64,000 nt of DNA from positions 124,001 through 188,000 of the forward strand of contig CAJQUW010012527.1 in assembly GCA_907163375.1 (NCBI GenBank). Reading direction: 5' to 3'. Every line of letters begins with the position of its first letter. Positions within the stretch are counted from its first letter, which is position 1. Under the pieces are notes generated by a model, which had not been told where the DNA came from, searched no databases, and was given only the letters and a program-made list of their open reading frames with translations. Source of the stretch: Prostheceraeus crozeri. Lineage: Eukaryota > Platyhelminthes > Polycladida > Euryleptidae. Below, one piece after another: positions 12,458 through 22,757 of this stretch. A program made the position numbers and the translations under genes.

Positions 12458-14006
12458 TTCTCGTACTTAGGTCACCCTTTTGTTAATCTCTGTCAGGATT
12501 GTATTTCTACCGGTAAAGATATCTGTAAAGGCTCATGGCAGTCTTCCGATTCAGTATATGGTTGCCCTTGATAATATCCCAGCAGATTTGAGTACCCAGG
12601 AGAACTGAAGTCTCAATTGGTTCTTATCATCGTTCCGAAATAGCTTTTAATAATGGCGAGAATCTCAATTTTCGTCTCTTGTTTTGTTTTCATTGCTTTC
12701 AAACCATGAATGGGGGTATTTCCACTCGTCTTCGCGTTAACGATGAAAGAGAATCATCCTGTGCTTTCCTGCATAAGAGATATTCCACACCTGTAACTGT
12801 CGAATGTGTAAAGTATTTCTCGATTCGTGTTTTATTTGCATCAAAGACCATTTTGATAATATCATTTAATGATCATTTATTTCATTGAACAAATTTATCA
12901 GTCGAGTGTATGTTGATATAATAACAATAACTTGCTCACATAGGCCGGAATATCTAAGAAATAATATTCAATTTGTAAAAATTTGTGTAAATATAAATTG
13001 ATTTAGATTTGTTGTACGCCCAATTGTTCTCTATGTTGTTTTGATTTGTACAGAAACTTTGATTGTTATAAGAGAGGTTCCGATCAGGAAATGAAAATAT
13101 AAGAAGATTCAACCTTTTGTAATTTGTTGTCCTCGGTCGTTTATTTGCTCGCTGCACATTCAGTCTATATTTTGCACCAATGATGGACAATTTACGGCCT
13201 CTGTAATTTTTTTGCTAAAAGACAATAATATTGTCCGGTCTTTTGTGAAGATAATCGTATTTTGTACAGTTCTGCAAACCATTCACACAGTTCATGGAAT
13301 AAATATAAATGAACACGAAAGCTTTGTTCTAAGATATTTCATTTTGGCTGCTGGGTGGATAGGCTATACCGGGAGGGGGTCAATTGGACCATTTTACAAT
13401 TTCTTAGCTTCCTTGCTTATGTCGATGCCAAAAGATTGGAAAAGTTGATTTTGAATTTGACAATGACGTTTACTTGCAGCTGATCGATATTAATTGGTAG
13501 TATGGGTGTCACTCAGCCTTCCTAGGTGAACACACACTGTTTCTACAAGTCAACGACATTTGGCGCATTATACAAGGAGGCGATTTTTACTATGTTTACT
13601 GCTATGTAATAAAACCTCATAATTGATTTTATGAAAAGGATTCCTTCCGTGCACCAAAAGCCCTACATCATTATGACATTTAAGATTGATAGCCCTTCAA
13701 ATGACAGTATAAATCGCCGGCGCGTTTATTACTGAAGCTAAAATCTGTGACATAAAAAATCCAAGATTTAATCGGCAGACCTAAACGTGACATTAAGCAA
13801 TATCTTCATTAATAAGGAGCATTACTGTGAAAGCTGAACAGTCTGTTTTTGGTGTCGAACTATGAAAATAGTGATAGCTATCATCTTGTTACACTGACTT
13901 TCCTCTGATACTGAAGAAAATCTAAAGGAAATGGTCCAGTGTATAGGCCTATCCCTCGGTCTGTGTGTCCCTGCTTCTACTGATTCAGTTGAAATCAAAT
14001 TACATG
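12458..14006 (+). other. AGAP 3' UTR and flank before the Polinton
   Basis: This stretch has no coding frame of quality. The 3' UTR probably runs to near 13320 or 13630, judged from AATAAA at 13298 and 13608. The remainder is AT-rich flank up to the Polinton target duplication at 14007-14012. Confidence 0.6.
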
Positions 14007-14012
14007 TAGAGT
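14007..14012. repeat. Polinton target-site duplication, left
   Basis: TAGAGT immediately precedes the AG of the left terminal repeat and is identical to 40490-40495. Confidence 0.93.
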
Positions 14013-14470
14013 AGTAGTAAGTAAAACTCCACTTCTGGACCGCGCGAGATGGCCGCCGTCGCTGACGTCCCCCCTCTGGACCGGCAGAGTGTCGTGGTCG
14101 GCCGCCGTGGTGCTTCGGGTCTGACGTCCCCCCCCCCTCTGGAACGGCAGAGTGTCGTGGTGTGTCGGCCACGTGCGTCCGTCAGGTTCGCTGACGTCCC
14201 CCCCCTCTGGCCGACTGTCGTATAGCGCGCGGTGATGTGTAGGTTGGCGTGGTGTGCCGGCCAGGTTGGGAGGGTGGACTTTCGTAGCTCACCTGAAAAA
14301 ATCCTAAGTGTCAGAGTGGCTTTGTATGGGTAAAATTTTGAAAATTTTCCAAAGTGTGGAATTTCGAGCTGGGACCGTCACCAAAACATTTTTCATCAAA
14401 TTTCACTGACCCCCCCCCCCCCCGACAGCAATCTTCTAACTTTGGTTCTAGTGAACGGATTTTGTCTTAA

Positions 14471-17400
14471 CGGTTCGTGTACGTCCAATTGTTTTTATAG
14501 TTGTGTACGTTGCGGGGTGTTGTACACCCCAACTCATTTTTATTCATTATTAACGTATTTTTCCGCGCCAACTGTAAAGCAAAATACAAAATAGAATCCT
14601 TTGCTTCCTTTGACATCATAATGTCTTGTTTCACTGCCAACTCAGCTGACTGACTGACTCAACTCGCCAATCAAAAAGCTTCCTATTGTTCTGGTGCTTC
14701 TATCGCTAAGCGACGTCGCCGGGATCCTTCGGGCAACAGTGTTAAAGAATGGACCAATTAAATTTCGCGATCTAATCAATCCCTTGCTGGTAACTTGAAA
14801 CTAATCATTTGATGAAGAACACTTCGTGATGGAACGATCTCACCCGAGAAGAGCAAAGCTTGAAGCAGAGCGGCGGCTTTTTACTCAAGAAGAGGAAGAA
14901 GATCAATTTGAAGACGAGTTTCAAGATGACGATTATGCCACTTTAGAAACTCTGCCTAATGAAACCATCGAATATACCGACGAGGGAAGCATTGTAGAAG
15001 CGCACGATGATGTACTTGCCGAGGAAGACGTCCATGTTGCTATTGATTCTGACTCGTCAGAATCGGGTGACGAAGTTGAAGGCAATGATGTTCTTACAGC
15101 TCCAAGTGGGATGACGTGGACAAGACGGATGGAACACAACACAACTGCTGGGCGTATTCCGGAGCGAAATGTCATTCGAGTTAAGCAAGGTTTCAAATGC
15201 GGTTTAAACCCAGCCACAAAGAGAGAAGCGTTTTTGATTACGTTTGATGCCATCATCGACCTCGTCGTACACTACACCAATCTCTACGGGCGCCGAAATT
15301 ACTCTGAAGCCTGGAAGAACACTTCAAGAATAGAGATGGAAGCTTTCCTCGGTATACATATACTTGCTGGTGAGTAAACATTTTGTTATTATTATTTTTA
15401 ATTTTGTCAAATAAATCATTAGTTGCTTGTAGTCCATAGTAATCAAAGTTAAACCACTGCAAATTTCATATTCATTTTCTAATTTCCTTCAAACTAATTT
15501 GTATTTACTTATACCGTAACTGTATAAAGAAATTTGCTAAATAACCAACAATACGAGTATAAGAGTATATAAACACGTAAATTTATGTTTGCACTTATTA
15601 CTTGTAATTGCACATAAAATGATTTGAAGTATAATAAATTAAATGAAATTGGAAGGAAATTATAGGATGGTTTGCAATGGTGTTTTGCCGATTTCTGTAG
15701 CTTGTTTGCATTTTCACATCTTCTCTAATTCTTCAGGAGCATTGAAAGCACATCACCGCAAAGCAAGAGAACTATGGCAACTTGTTGATGGCATACCAGC
15801 TTGCAGAGCGGCAATGAGCTACGAACGATTTACCCAAATAAAAAGTTGCTTGCGATTTGATGACACAAGGAGGAGGAATCGGGATGACAAACTTGCCCCA
15901 GTATCATCCGTGGTTGAACACATGAACAGAGTGCTCCATGAAATTTACATACCATCATCTTTTCTGGTTGTGGATGAGATGCTTGTCGAGTACCATGGAA
16001 GAGTTGCTTTCAAGCAATATATCCCAACTAAACCCGGCAAGTTTGGGATAAAGATTTATTGGTAAGTATAGACTGACATAACAATTTTGGTATTTCAGTC
16101 GGTGCATTTACTTTGTTGCAATATGATATCAAAAATTTTAATAGGACGAGAGTATATGATAAATATTTCATACAACTTTATCTTTAGCAACTTTCCCATG
16201 CATAAATGAATAAATACAATTACTTTCAAAATGCTTTGTAAACCCTGTTCGACTAATACCATTTTGTTTTATAGAAATGTATATTTTTCTACTTTTTAGG
16301 GCAGTGGATAATTCGAACACAATGCCGCTATCCTCAGTTGTTTACGTTGGTGAACAAACGCTCTCTGCAGAAGATCGAGCTGGAACCTCTTCCATTGGTG
16401 AGGCGTTGGTCATGAAATTGTGCAAGAACTACTTATGTGCGTCGCGGAATGTCACAGGAGACAATTTTTTCACGTCCATGCCGCTCGTCAACAACTTACT
16501 GACTTGTAAAACAACGTACGTTGGAACTATACGACGAAACAAGCGCGATCTTCCCCCTCAATGCAAGGATCTTGACGGCCGTCAGAGAGGAGACAACAAA
16601 CACTATTACAATGATAACAACACCACGCTCTGTTCCTTTTGGGATAAGGGACAATCTCCAGTCCTTCTCGTGTCATCAATGCACGGCGTGCAAAACGATC
16701 TGCAAGATACGAAGCCAGATATCGTGGAATTCTACAATTCCACCAAATCTGGGGTCGACAATCTCGACAAGCTCGTCAGAAATTTTTCCAGCAAGAGAAA
16801 GTGCACGAGATGGCCTTACGGAGTTTTTTTACGTACGTGGATGTAGCAGTGATCGTTGCCATGCGCTTGACAGATGCGGAAAACCACTACACATTCAAAA
16901 AGGAACTTGCATACGAATTGCTCCTACCGTTGGTGAGAGCAAGAGCACAGTTGCCCAACATTCGTGCTCCATTGCAAGAGTGTATGAAAATGGTGGGAGT
17001 TGACATCGCCAACAATAGAAGTGTGCCACCCTCCTCAGTCCGCCAAGCTCGATGCGCCTTCTGCAGCAGGAACCAAGATCGAAAGACGACCATACGGTGT
17101 GACTCGTGTTCATCCTTCGTTTGCTCCGCACACGTCATCAAGTGTTGTCCAATGATATGATGACAGCTATGTTTTGAGGGCGTCAATGGCAAATTAGAGG
17201 AGCGGCCCGACAATTTGCCATTGACAGCCCGAAAAATGTAGATGTCATAATCATTGTATGCCATGTTGCGAAATATTTCTATGGTTTCATTTCCAGGCCA
17301 TGATTTCCGGGCCGTTAATGAATTTCTGGGCATTATCAAAGATATCAGTCTTATATACATGGTATACAATGTGCAAATGACTGTTCCTTCACAACATTTG

Positions 17401-17688
17401 ATTGTCATGTGTTCATTTCTGTTATTCTATCATTATGATGATTCGAAACGTTATTCACGTAATCTGTATGTATCCTTGGGTGTACAACACCCCGCAACGT
17501 ACACAACTATAAAATGTTTGTCAACAAGTTCTCTTTTAAATATTTATAGCTGAGCTTTTCATGCGATCATTAACTTGAAGAAATAAGAAAAGTCCTATAA
17601 TAAAAAATCTTAGAACCAAAAACTTCCGTAGATATGATATGACAAAACATGCGTGGGGTGTAAAACACCCCGCAACGTACACGAACCG
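14471..17688 (+). mobile_element. piggyBac DNA transposon inserted at TTAA in the Polinton left repeat
   Basis: TTAA duplications are at 14467-14470 and 17689-17692. Perfect 13-bp terminal inverted repeats CGGTTCGTGTACG / CGTACACGAACCG bound the element. A subterminal inverted repeat GTTGCGGGGTGTTGTACACC (near 14509) recurs inverted near 17484-17507, with a third variant at 17655-17681. The element is 3218 bp with one spliced transposase gene. It postdates the Polinton because it interrupts the Polinton's terminal repeat. Perfect ends and only one visible transposase lesion suggest a young copy. Confidence 0.96.
14829..17160 (+). CDS. piggyBac transposase, three exons, one frameshift
   Basis: Exons are 14829-15369, 15737-16061 and 16300-17160, with GT-AG introns that join in phase. 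The acidic N-terminus (EEEEDQFEDEFQDDD) is typical. Exon 2 has the family's DEMLVEYHGR and YIPTKPGKFGIK. Exon 3 has the first catalytic Asp in TGDNFFTSMPL and the second in STKSGVDNLDKL, then a Cys-rich C-terminal domain (CAFC ... CDSC ... CSAHVIKCC) that binds the terminal repeats in the family. In exon 3 the frame shifts near 16826-16832, within a run of seven T, so RRWP-type text continues as FTYVDVAVIVAMRLT in another frame. The upstream frame ends at 16846. The enzyme cuts and pastes at TTAA; this copy is probably inactive. Confidence 0.93.
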
Positions 17689-17999
17689 TTAAGGCTACTC
17701 GTTTGAAAGAGGAGAAAAAACTGCTCGACAACATTTTTTGTTGCGAGTCAATCGGACCAGTCGTTCAAAAGTTAGAGCGGTTACAAGATTTTAGGTCGGA
17801 GCTCGCTCACCTGAAAAAATCCTAAGTGTCAGAGTGGCTTTGTATGGGTAAAATTTTGAAAATTTTCCAAAGTGTGGAATTTCTACCTGGGACCGTCACC
17901 AAAACATTTTTCATCAAATTTCACTGACCTCCCCCCCCCTCGGGAGAGCTGGCTTCGATCTTGGCTTCCAGTGGACGGATTTTGTCGTGCCATAGCTCG

Positions 18000-18440
18000 T
18001 TTGAAAGCTAAGAGTGAGACAAATTCAGTGAAAGAATCGGCTTGTTCATATCTGTCTTCGTTAAATGTGAGGCGCCATTTAAGATTTTGGGAGACTGTCG
18101 AAAAACGACAGAGTTAGAATTTTGGACGTTTTGGGCTGTAGCGTCAAAACGAGGCATCGGATGGGAAAACGGAGGCCAGATTCGGATTCCGCGTGAAATT
18201 CTGCATCGGTATGGTGAGTTTCAAGTCAATCGGAGAGAAAAAGTTTCGCTGACGTCCCCCCCCCCCGGCACCGATCTTCCAACTTTGGTTCTAGAGATCG
18301 TAGAAAGTCGTGCAATAGCTCGTTTGAAAGCTAAGAGTGAGACAAATTCACTGAAAGAATCGCCTTGTTCCTATCTGTCTTCGTTTAGATGTGAGACGCC
18401 ATTTAAGATTTTGGGAGATTGACGAAAAACGATAGAGTTA
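18000..18440. repeat. direct repeats inside the left end of the Polinton
   Basis: A block with GCTCGTTTGAAAGCTAAGAG, the phrase TCTGTCTTCGTT and GCGCCATTTAAGATTTTGGG occurs at about 17990-18120 and again at about 18310-18450. It is a tandem extension of the terminal-repeat region. The 18.1-18.5 kb stretch has no supported gene. Confidence 0.7.
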
Positions 18441-18528
18441 GAATTTCCCAAGAAACAGCTCCAGCGGGCGAATGAAGGCTCGGATTGGAAAACGGAGGCC
18501 AGATTTGGAATCAGCTTGATGTTATTGT

Positions 18529-18576
18529 CCAATGAGGATCATCATCCAATGAGAATCAAGCATTTCTATATAAATA
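18529..18576 (+). promoter_or_regulatory. Polinton left-end promoter: two CCAAT boxes plus TATA box
   Basis: CCAAT at 18529-18533 and 18546-18550 (17 bp apart) is followed by TATATAAATA at 18567-18576, about 96 bp before an ATG at 18672. The arrangement is repeated on the - strand ahead of the polymerase gene. Confidence 0.7.
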
Positions 18577-18671
18577 GCGAGCCTTCCACAGTGAGAATCA
18601 TTCCATCGTTGAATCACACGAGTGACGGACGCACATTTCCTCTCTCTATTCTATTCTATTATCCAACTAAA

Positions 18672-19446
18672 ATGGTAAGTCGCTACTTTCCTCCCTCTCC
18701 TCCCTTGAACGTAAACGTAATACAATCTTTTCCATTTTCAGGCATCTACTCCATCTGCTGCGCTAGTAGGACAAAATGGCGGTCAAACGTTACAAGGTTC
18801 GCTACGATCAGATCATCTACAACTGAGGCCAGTGGAAGAAACAACCAAGGTACATAATCCTACACCGCTACAGCGTAAATTTAAACAAGTCTTGCGTTAT
18901 GACGATCATGGCGTAGTACTCCAAACGGGAATGCTCCCTTCCACGGATGTCAAGATAATGCACAATCAGTATGGGGACTACATACTGATCCCTGTGAGTC
19001 CGTACATTCGCCACCAACTTGATATTATTGAAGAGTACGTGACATTAAATATGGACATTCCTACTCCTCTTGCTCAAGAGTGGAAGGCGAGAGATGACAA
19101 GGATACTCCCTATAGAAAGATTTGGGATGGTAATCACATTTGCCTACCGGTATCACATTGGTGCACTTACTATAAGAAGGAGGGAGATCATTCAACACCC
19201 ATCACATGCGACGAGCTCGGAGAAGGTACTTGGGATATCCTTTTCAAAGTGCATGGGCTATATTATGGTCGGCATAAGGATAATAAAATAGCCTCTCTCT
19301 CCATGCATATGGAATCCATCCTATATATTCCAAAACCACCCAACGTGGACGACATAATTGATCAAATCCTTAACAGCAGTGGTACGAAGCGCAAGTCGGA
19401 GAAGAATGCTGCATCAAAACGCAAATCAAAGAAGGAGAATTACTAG
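18672..19446 (+). CDS. Polinton left-end protein, function unknown
   Basis: The coding body runs from the acceptor at 18741 to 19446. It is preceded by a TATA promoter and an ATG that abuts GTAAGT (18672-18680), so a 67-bp leader intron is likely. The protein is hydrophilic, about 230 residues, with a central region rich in aromatic residues (SHWCTYYKKEGDHS, WDILFKVHGLYYG) and a Lys/Ser-rich C-terminal tail. I do not recognise a fold. Its outermost position and its polymerase-like promoter suggest it belongs with the replication or early genes, by inference only. Confidence 0.7.
18675..18741 (+). other. 67-bp leader intron of the left-end gene (candidate)
   Basis: GTAAGT at 18675-18680 directly follows the ATG, and TTTCAG ends at 18741 before GCATCTACTCCATC. 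By eye, 46 of 67 bases are identical to the intron at 34620-34686. Confidence 0.65.
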
Positions 19447-19480
19447 TCCTTTCCTAACTCTACCCTATGACAATTCGCTT

Positions 19481-19606
19481 ATGTGCTTTGAGTGTCGTAG
19501 ACGTGGTCTTATTAGATACATTTTACTTCTTCGTTGCCATCATATCATTTGTGTATTTTGTCGTGAAAAGCATCGATGTAATTCTTCATTTTGTAATATG
19601 TTATAG
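19481..19606 (+). CDS. 41-residue RING-like zinc-binding mini-protein (Polinton)
   Basis: The start is MCFECRRRGLIRYILLLRC, followed by HHIICVFCREKHRCNSSFC. The spacing C-x2-C, x11, C-x-H-x3-C-x2-C resembles a compact RING or similar zinc finger. It lies between the left-end gene and the exonuclease-like gene. It is short enough that chance cannot be excluded, but the cysteine pattern recurs in the RING-like gene at 20687-21010. Confidence 0.5.
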   Translation: MCFECRRRGLIRYILLLRCHHIICVFCREKHRCNSSFCNML

Positions 19607-19658
19607 AACGTTTCCTTAGATGTGTAAATTTCCGTTTTAGGCTTCTATCATCATTTTT

Positions 19659-20189
19659 ATGGATTGTGAGGGTGAACCTGTACAGGAGCTCAGTGCTATT
19701 GCTATGAACAATTGGACATATCAGATTGTCAGTGTCTATCATCAACATGCCAACTGCAATCCCAATGTTGATCAATGGGCGAGAAAACACATTCATGGAC
19801 TTAATCTGAAATATTTGCAAGACTATGGCTTTTCTTGTGAGAGTGCTCTTCTTATTGACTTTAAACGATGGTTAGCTGCTTTCAATGTTATACGCATCTT
19901 TTGTAATAATCCTGGTAAGGAGAGGAAAGTATTTCCTAATTTAATCATTGATGATATTTTGCTCCCACCTTGGGATAGTAGAGTGAATCAACACTATCAT
20001 GAAGTCACGAAACGTTTTAAGGATTTGTCTGCTCCTATTTTGTCTGTTCGTTGTAGTAGCTACATTCATAACCAATGCTTCTTTCCTCCTTACCTCAGCA
20101 CTGCCAAAGTCCTGTATGGTTATCATTGCTCGCTGTATGATAGTTACCAGTTGTATCTATTTTATCTCTTTCAAACCATTGATTTATAA
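19659..20189 (+). CDS. DEDDh-exonuclease-like protein of the Polinton
   Basis: The start MDCEGEPVQELSAIAM carries a D-x-E like exonuclease motif I, and the C-terminal part has YHCSLYDSYQLYLFYL, an H-x4-D motif like exonuclease III of the DEDDh class. Between them, HGLN and a possible middle-Asp region (LIIDDILLPP) fit the same fold. An acceptor-like TTTTAG at 19636-19641 precedes an in-frame GCTTCTATCATC, so an upstream leader may be spliced on. A proofreading, processing or RNA-directed nuclease role is possible. The family's polymerase has its own exonuclease domain, so the job of this one is unknown. Confidence 0.6.
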   Translation: MDCEGEPVQELSAIAMNNWTYQIVSVYHQHANCNPNVDQWARKHIHGLNLKYLQDYGFSCESALLIDFKRWLAAFNVIRIFCNNPGKERKVFPNLIIDDILLPPWDSRVNQHYHEVTKRFKDLSAPILSVRCSSYIHNQCFFPPYLSTAKVLYGYHCSLYDSYQLYLFYLFQTIDL

Positions 20190-20273
20190 TGCATGCTTGT
20201 TACCGTTATTCAATAAATGTTACTATGAGAAGAGTTGTTTTCATGCAATGGATGGGTTAGTTAAAGGGCGATC

Positions 20274-20684
20274 ATGTCTTTCTCAAACGACTGCGGAACA
20301 TTACATTTTCATAGGCAAAGTTTAAAAGGAGCTGTTCAAGATTATGTGATAAATTTTCATGAAGATGAGACCGACATCGAAGCAGTGGTCGATGATGCTA
20401 GCACTCTATTTCTAGAGTTAATGAATACATTCTCTGATAGCATTGTCATGGCGCGATTAGTTGCGAAAATTAAGTTTAGCCATTTTGGAAAGGAAGAGGT
20501 GGAAAGTCGCTCTTTCCATTTTGCTTCTTATTCAATGGAAGTGGTAGATCGCCCCCAAGAATTTTTTAAAAGACATATGATAAAAATTGCTGAACGTCTT
20601 AACGCATTTAACCATCATGGTAGCAGTCTAGTGATTGAAGCGATTTCAGATATTCACATTCAACTTTCCATAAAGAAAAATTGA
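20274..20684 (+). CDS. Polinton conserved hypothetical protein (FxxxGS-type)
   Basis: The protein has 136 residues: SLKGAVQDYVINF near the start, a helical acidic middle, and AFNHHGSSLVIEAISDIHIQ at the end. This resembles a short domain I know from animal Polinton-type elements, where 'F..GSGW.l..I..l.l.I' ends a module often found ahead of or near the polymerase. Function unknown. It is followed after 2 bp by the RING-like gene. Confidence 0.55.
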   Translation: MSFSNDCGTLHFHRQSLKGAVQDYVINFHEDETDIEAVVDDASTLFLELMNTFSDSIVMARLVAKIKFSHFGKEEVESRSFHFASYSMEVVDRPQEFFKRHMIKIAERLNAFNHHGSSLVIEAISDIHIQLSIKKN

Positions 20685-20686
20685 AA

Positions 20687-21010
20687 ATGCAGTGGTACTT
20701 GATTGTAGCACAACTGGTTTTCGAGCTATGTCTGCTCACTCTCGAAGTATATTCCTTCTGTACATGCGTCTATTATTTAGAAAAGGCTAGCAAATTCATA
20801 TCTTCAAAAAGACTTGCTATAGACATCAGTAACGGCGAAACTATGTGTTGTGATGTATGTAAGCGAAAGGATGGAAATGAAAAGCGCATCTTCAAGAGAT
20901 GTAAGCATGCTTTTTGTCAACGCTGTTTCATACGTAATTGCATTCAACTTTGCAAATGTAGCCACTGTGATATTGCTCATTTCGAGTGTCACTTATGTCG
21001 CAATAGTTAG
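20687..21010 (+). CDS. membrane-anchored RING-like protein (Polinton)
   Basis: The protein has 107 residues from ATG 20687. The N-terminal 30 residues are hydrophobic (WYLIVAQLVFELCLLTLEVY), a signal anchor or membrane segment. The C-terminal half is a RING-type zinc finger: MCCDVCKRKDGNEKRIFKRC, then KHAFCQRCF, then C-x-C and C-x2-C pairs. RING proteins usually act as ubiquitin ligases; in this element that is inference. Confidence 0.6.
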   Translation: MQWYLIVAQLVFELCLLTLEVYSFCTCVYYLEKASKFISSKRLAIDISNGETMCCDVCKRKDGNEKRIFKRCKHAFCQRCFIRNCIQLCKCSHCDIAHFECHLCRNS

Positions 21011-21061
21011 TACCTATGCAAATGTGGTAAAGATAGGTTTTAGCAAAGACTAACACGGAAA

Positions 21062-21418
21062 ATGGCGAAACGTAAAATGGCGAAACGTAAAAGTCAAAAG
21101 TTTTCTTCAGCCATTCAAGCTCTCCGACGAATGAAAGCAAATCAGCGATACAATGCTATACGACATGCTAATGATAAATTCATCCGTGAAATTATTTCTC
21201 ATGTGAGGAAGTTGAGGACGAAGAAATTAGCGCCAAAACAACGAAAGGTACTTAAGCGACATGCTACGAAATTGCGTTTCATCTCCAATCCTAAAGTCAC
21301 CCTTCAAAGAAAGAGGAAAACTCTAACACAAAAGGGCGGTTTCCTTTCAGCAATACTTCCAATGATAGCTCCTGCCGTAGGCAACCTATTGGGTAATATC
21401 TTTGGCTCTAGACGTTAA
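21062..21418 (+). CDS. basic core/pX-like protein of the Polinton
   Basis: The protein has 119 very basic residues (MAKRKMAKRKSQKFSS start, duplicated MAKRK), ending with QKGGFLSAILPMIAPAVGNL. The QKGGFL plus amphipathic or hydrophobic tail is shared by small Polinton and adintovirus proteins likened to adenovirus core/pX. It is placed directly before the packaging ATPase, as in related elements. Confidence 0.65.
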   Translation: MAKRKMAKRKSQKFSSAIQALRRMKANQRYNAIRHANDKFIREIISHVRKLRTKKLAPKQRKVLKRHATKLRFISNPKVTLQRKRKTLTQKGGFLSAILPMIAPAVGNLLGNIFGSRR

Positions 21419-21449
21419 TTATGCAAATGTTGAATCTCAAAGTAATAAA

Positions 21450-22067
21450 ATGGATTTCAGACTTCAATGTGATAAAGTTCTGACTGTATCAGGTCCATCT
21501 CATGCAGGTAAAACTGTTTTCACGCTGAATTTATTGGATAAAAGAAGGGAGTTGTTTAAGGAACCTATCAATCGAGTGATTTGGTGTTATGGTATTTATC
21601 AACCGTCGCTATTTCAGGAATTGCAAAGTCGCAACTTTATTCGACATGAAGGAATTATTCCAGTGGATAAACTTCAGTCTAATGATGTTGTTGTATTGGA
21701 TGATTTATTAAAAGAAAGTAAGAATTCAAAAGATGTTACAGATATGTTCACTCGTGCAGCACATCATAAAAGGTGTTTTATCATCTATATCACACAAAAT
21801 TTGTTTCCTGATGGAAAAGAAGCTCGTACACGAAACCTGAATACACACTATTATGCCATTTTCAAGAATCCACGAGATAAAAGTCAATTTGAAATTTTAG
21901 CGCGACAAGTTGCACCCAGAGGATCAAAAGCCTTAATTGAAATTTTTCAAGCAGCTACTGAAAAACCATACGGTTACTTATTCATTGACTTTACGCAAGA
22001 GTGTCCGGAAGAATTTAGATTTCGAAGTGATATTTTGAAAACTCCCATGATTATCTACAAACTATGA
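21450..22067 (+). CDS. Polinton genome-packaging ATPase (FtsK/HerA, A32-like)
   Basis: The protein has 205 residues from ATG 21450. Walker A is GPSHAGKT near residue 16, Walker B is VVVLDDLL near residue 85, followed by a sensor-like IYITQN. This is the A32-type DNA-packaging ATPase of Polintons. The stop overlaps the next start (ATGA at 22064-22067). Confidence 0.9.
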   Translation: MDFRLQCDKVLTVSGPSHAGKTVFTLNLLDKRRELFKEPINRVIWCYGIYQPSLFQELQSRNFIRHEGIIPVDKLQSNDVVVLDDLLKESKNSKDVTDMFTRAAHHKRCFIIYITQNLFPDGKEARTRNLNTHYYAIFKNPRDKSQFEILARQVAPRGSKALIEIFQAATEKPYGYLFIDFTQECPEEFRFRSDILKTPMIIYKL

Positions 22068-22756
22068 GTTCTTATTCTCGCATGATTGTTATTCCTCAGG
22101 ATGAATATGTACAATTGACTGCCATGCAGCAAGTAAAGCAACCTCTTGCAAATCAAATGTATAGGAAAGAAATAGATTATCAGCAAAATGTTCACATCAA
22201 AGATCCACATCGTGCTGTATTATTACAATCGGAAACTGTTGAGCAATTGAAAAACTTGAAGAATAAGATGCGTGACTCTGTATCGACTGCTACACCTTTA
22301 GCATCTCGTGCACATGCCATATCTCTTTTCAACAGTATTGAACCCCATCTCAATGTAAATGATAGAGGAGAAATCATTACAGATGAAAATAAAGTGATTG
22401 ATGCTTCACGTTATGAAGACTTGATTCAGTATGCGACACGTAGAAAGCGCCGTCAGGGCTATGTTCCACCTGGTTGGTCATACTTTCTTAAACTATTGAA
22501 AAAGTATAATGTGCCAAAATTTGCTTTAAATAATGAGACATTGAAAGAACTTGATTCAACAGTGGCTACTGCTCCAATGCTTCAGACGATGAAAATGCCA
22601 ACAAATTGGTTTAAGACGTCACCTGCTACATCCCCTCCCACACTCACTAAGCAAACAAGAGGAAGAACTCGACGTAGATCTACATCACCACTAAAACTAG
22701 TAAAAGGAAAACGTAAAACAGCTCCTCTTAGGAAATACATGTTCTCAGACTATTAA
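22064..22756 (+). CDS. Polinton conserved structural-type protein
   Basis: The protein has 230 residues with a central block ASRYEDLIQYATRRKRR, then GYVPPGWSYFLKLLKKYNVP, and a basic C-terminal tail (RTRRRSTSPLKLVKGKRK). The 'DL..Y...PpGw..F...L...NVP' pattern recurs in animal Polintons next to the ATPase. Its exact role is not known to me. It is translationally overlapped with the ATPase by 4 bp. Confidence 0.65.
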   Translation: MSSYSRMIVIPQDEYVQLTAMQQVKQPLANQMYRKEIDYQQNVHIKDPHRAVLLQSETVEQLKNLKNKMRDSVSTATPLASRAHAISLFNSIEPHLNVNDRGEIITDENKVIDASRYEDLIQYATRRKRRQGYVPPGWSYFLKLLKKYNVPKFALNNETLKELDSTVATAPMLQTMKMPTNWFKTSPATSPPTLTKQTRGRTRRRSTSPLKLVKGKRKTAPLRKYMFSDY

Positions 22757-22757
22757 T

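Larger units (their letters stand above)
14013..18063. repeat. Polinton left terminal inverted repeat (interrupted by piggyBac at 14471-17688)
   Basis: Bases 14013-14466 and 17693 to about 18063 together (about 825 bp) are inverted copies of 39641-40489. The outer part has three GACGTC-C(n) tracts (near 14066, 14120, 14197). The inner part has two direct copies of a module of about 125 bp that ends in CACTGACC-C(n) (14287-14413 and 17806-17932). Confidence 0.9.

Noticed and set aside
14013-18450. Several separate MITEs at 14.0, 17.8 and 18.2 kb
   Set aside because: All of these repeats are parts of the Polinton terminal inverted repeat and its internal modules, split by the piggyBac insertion.
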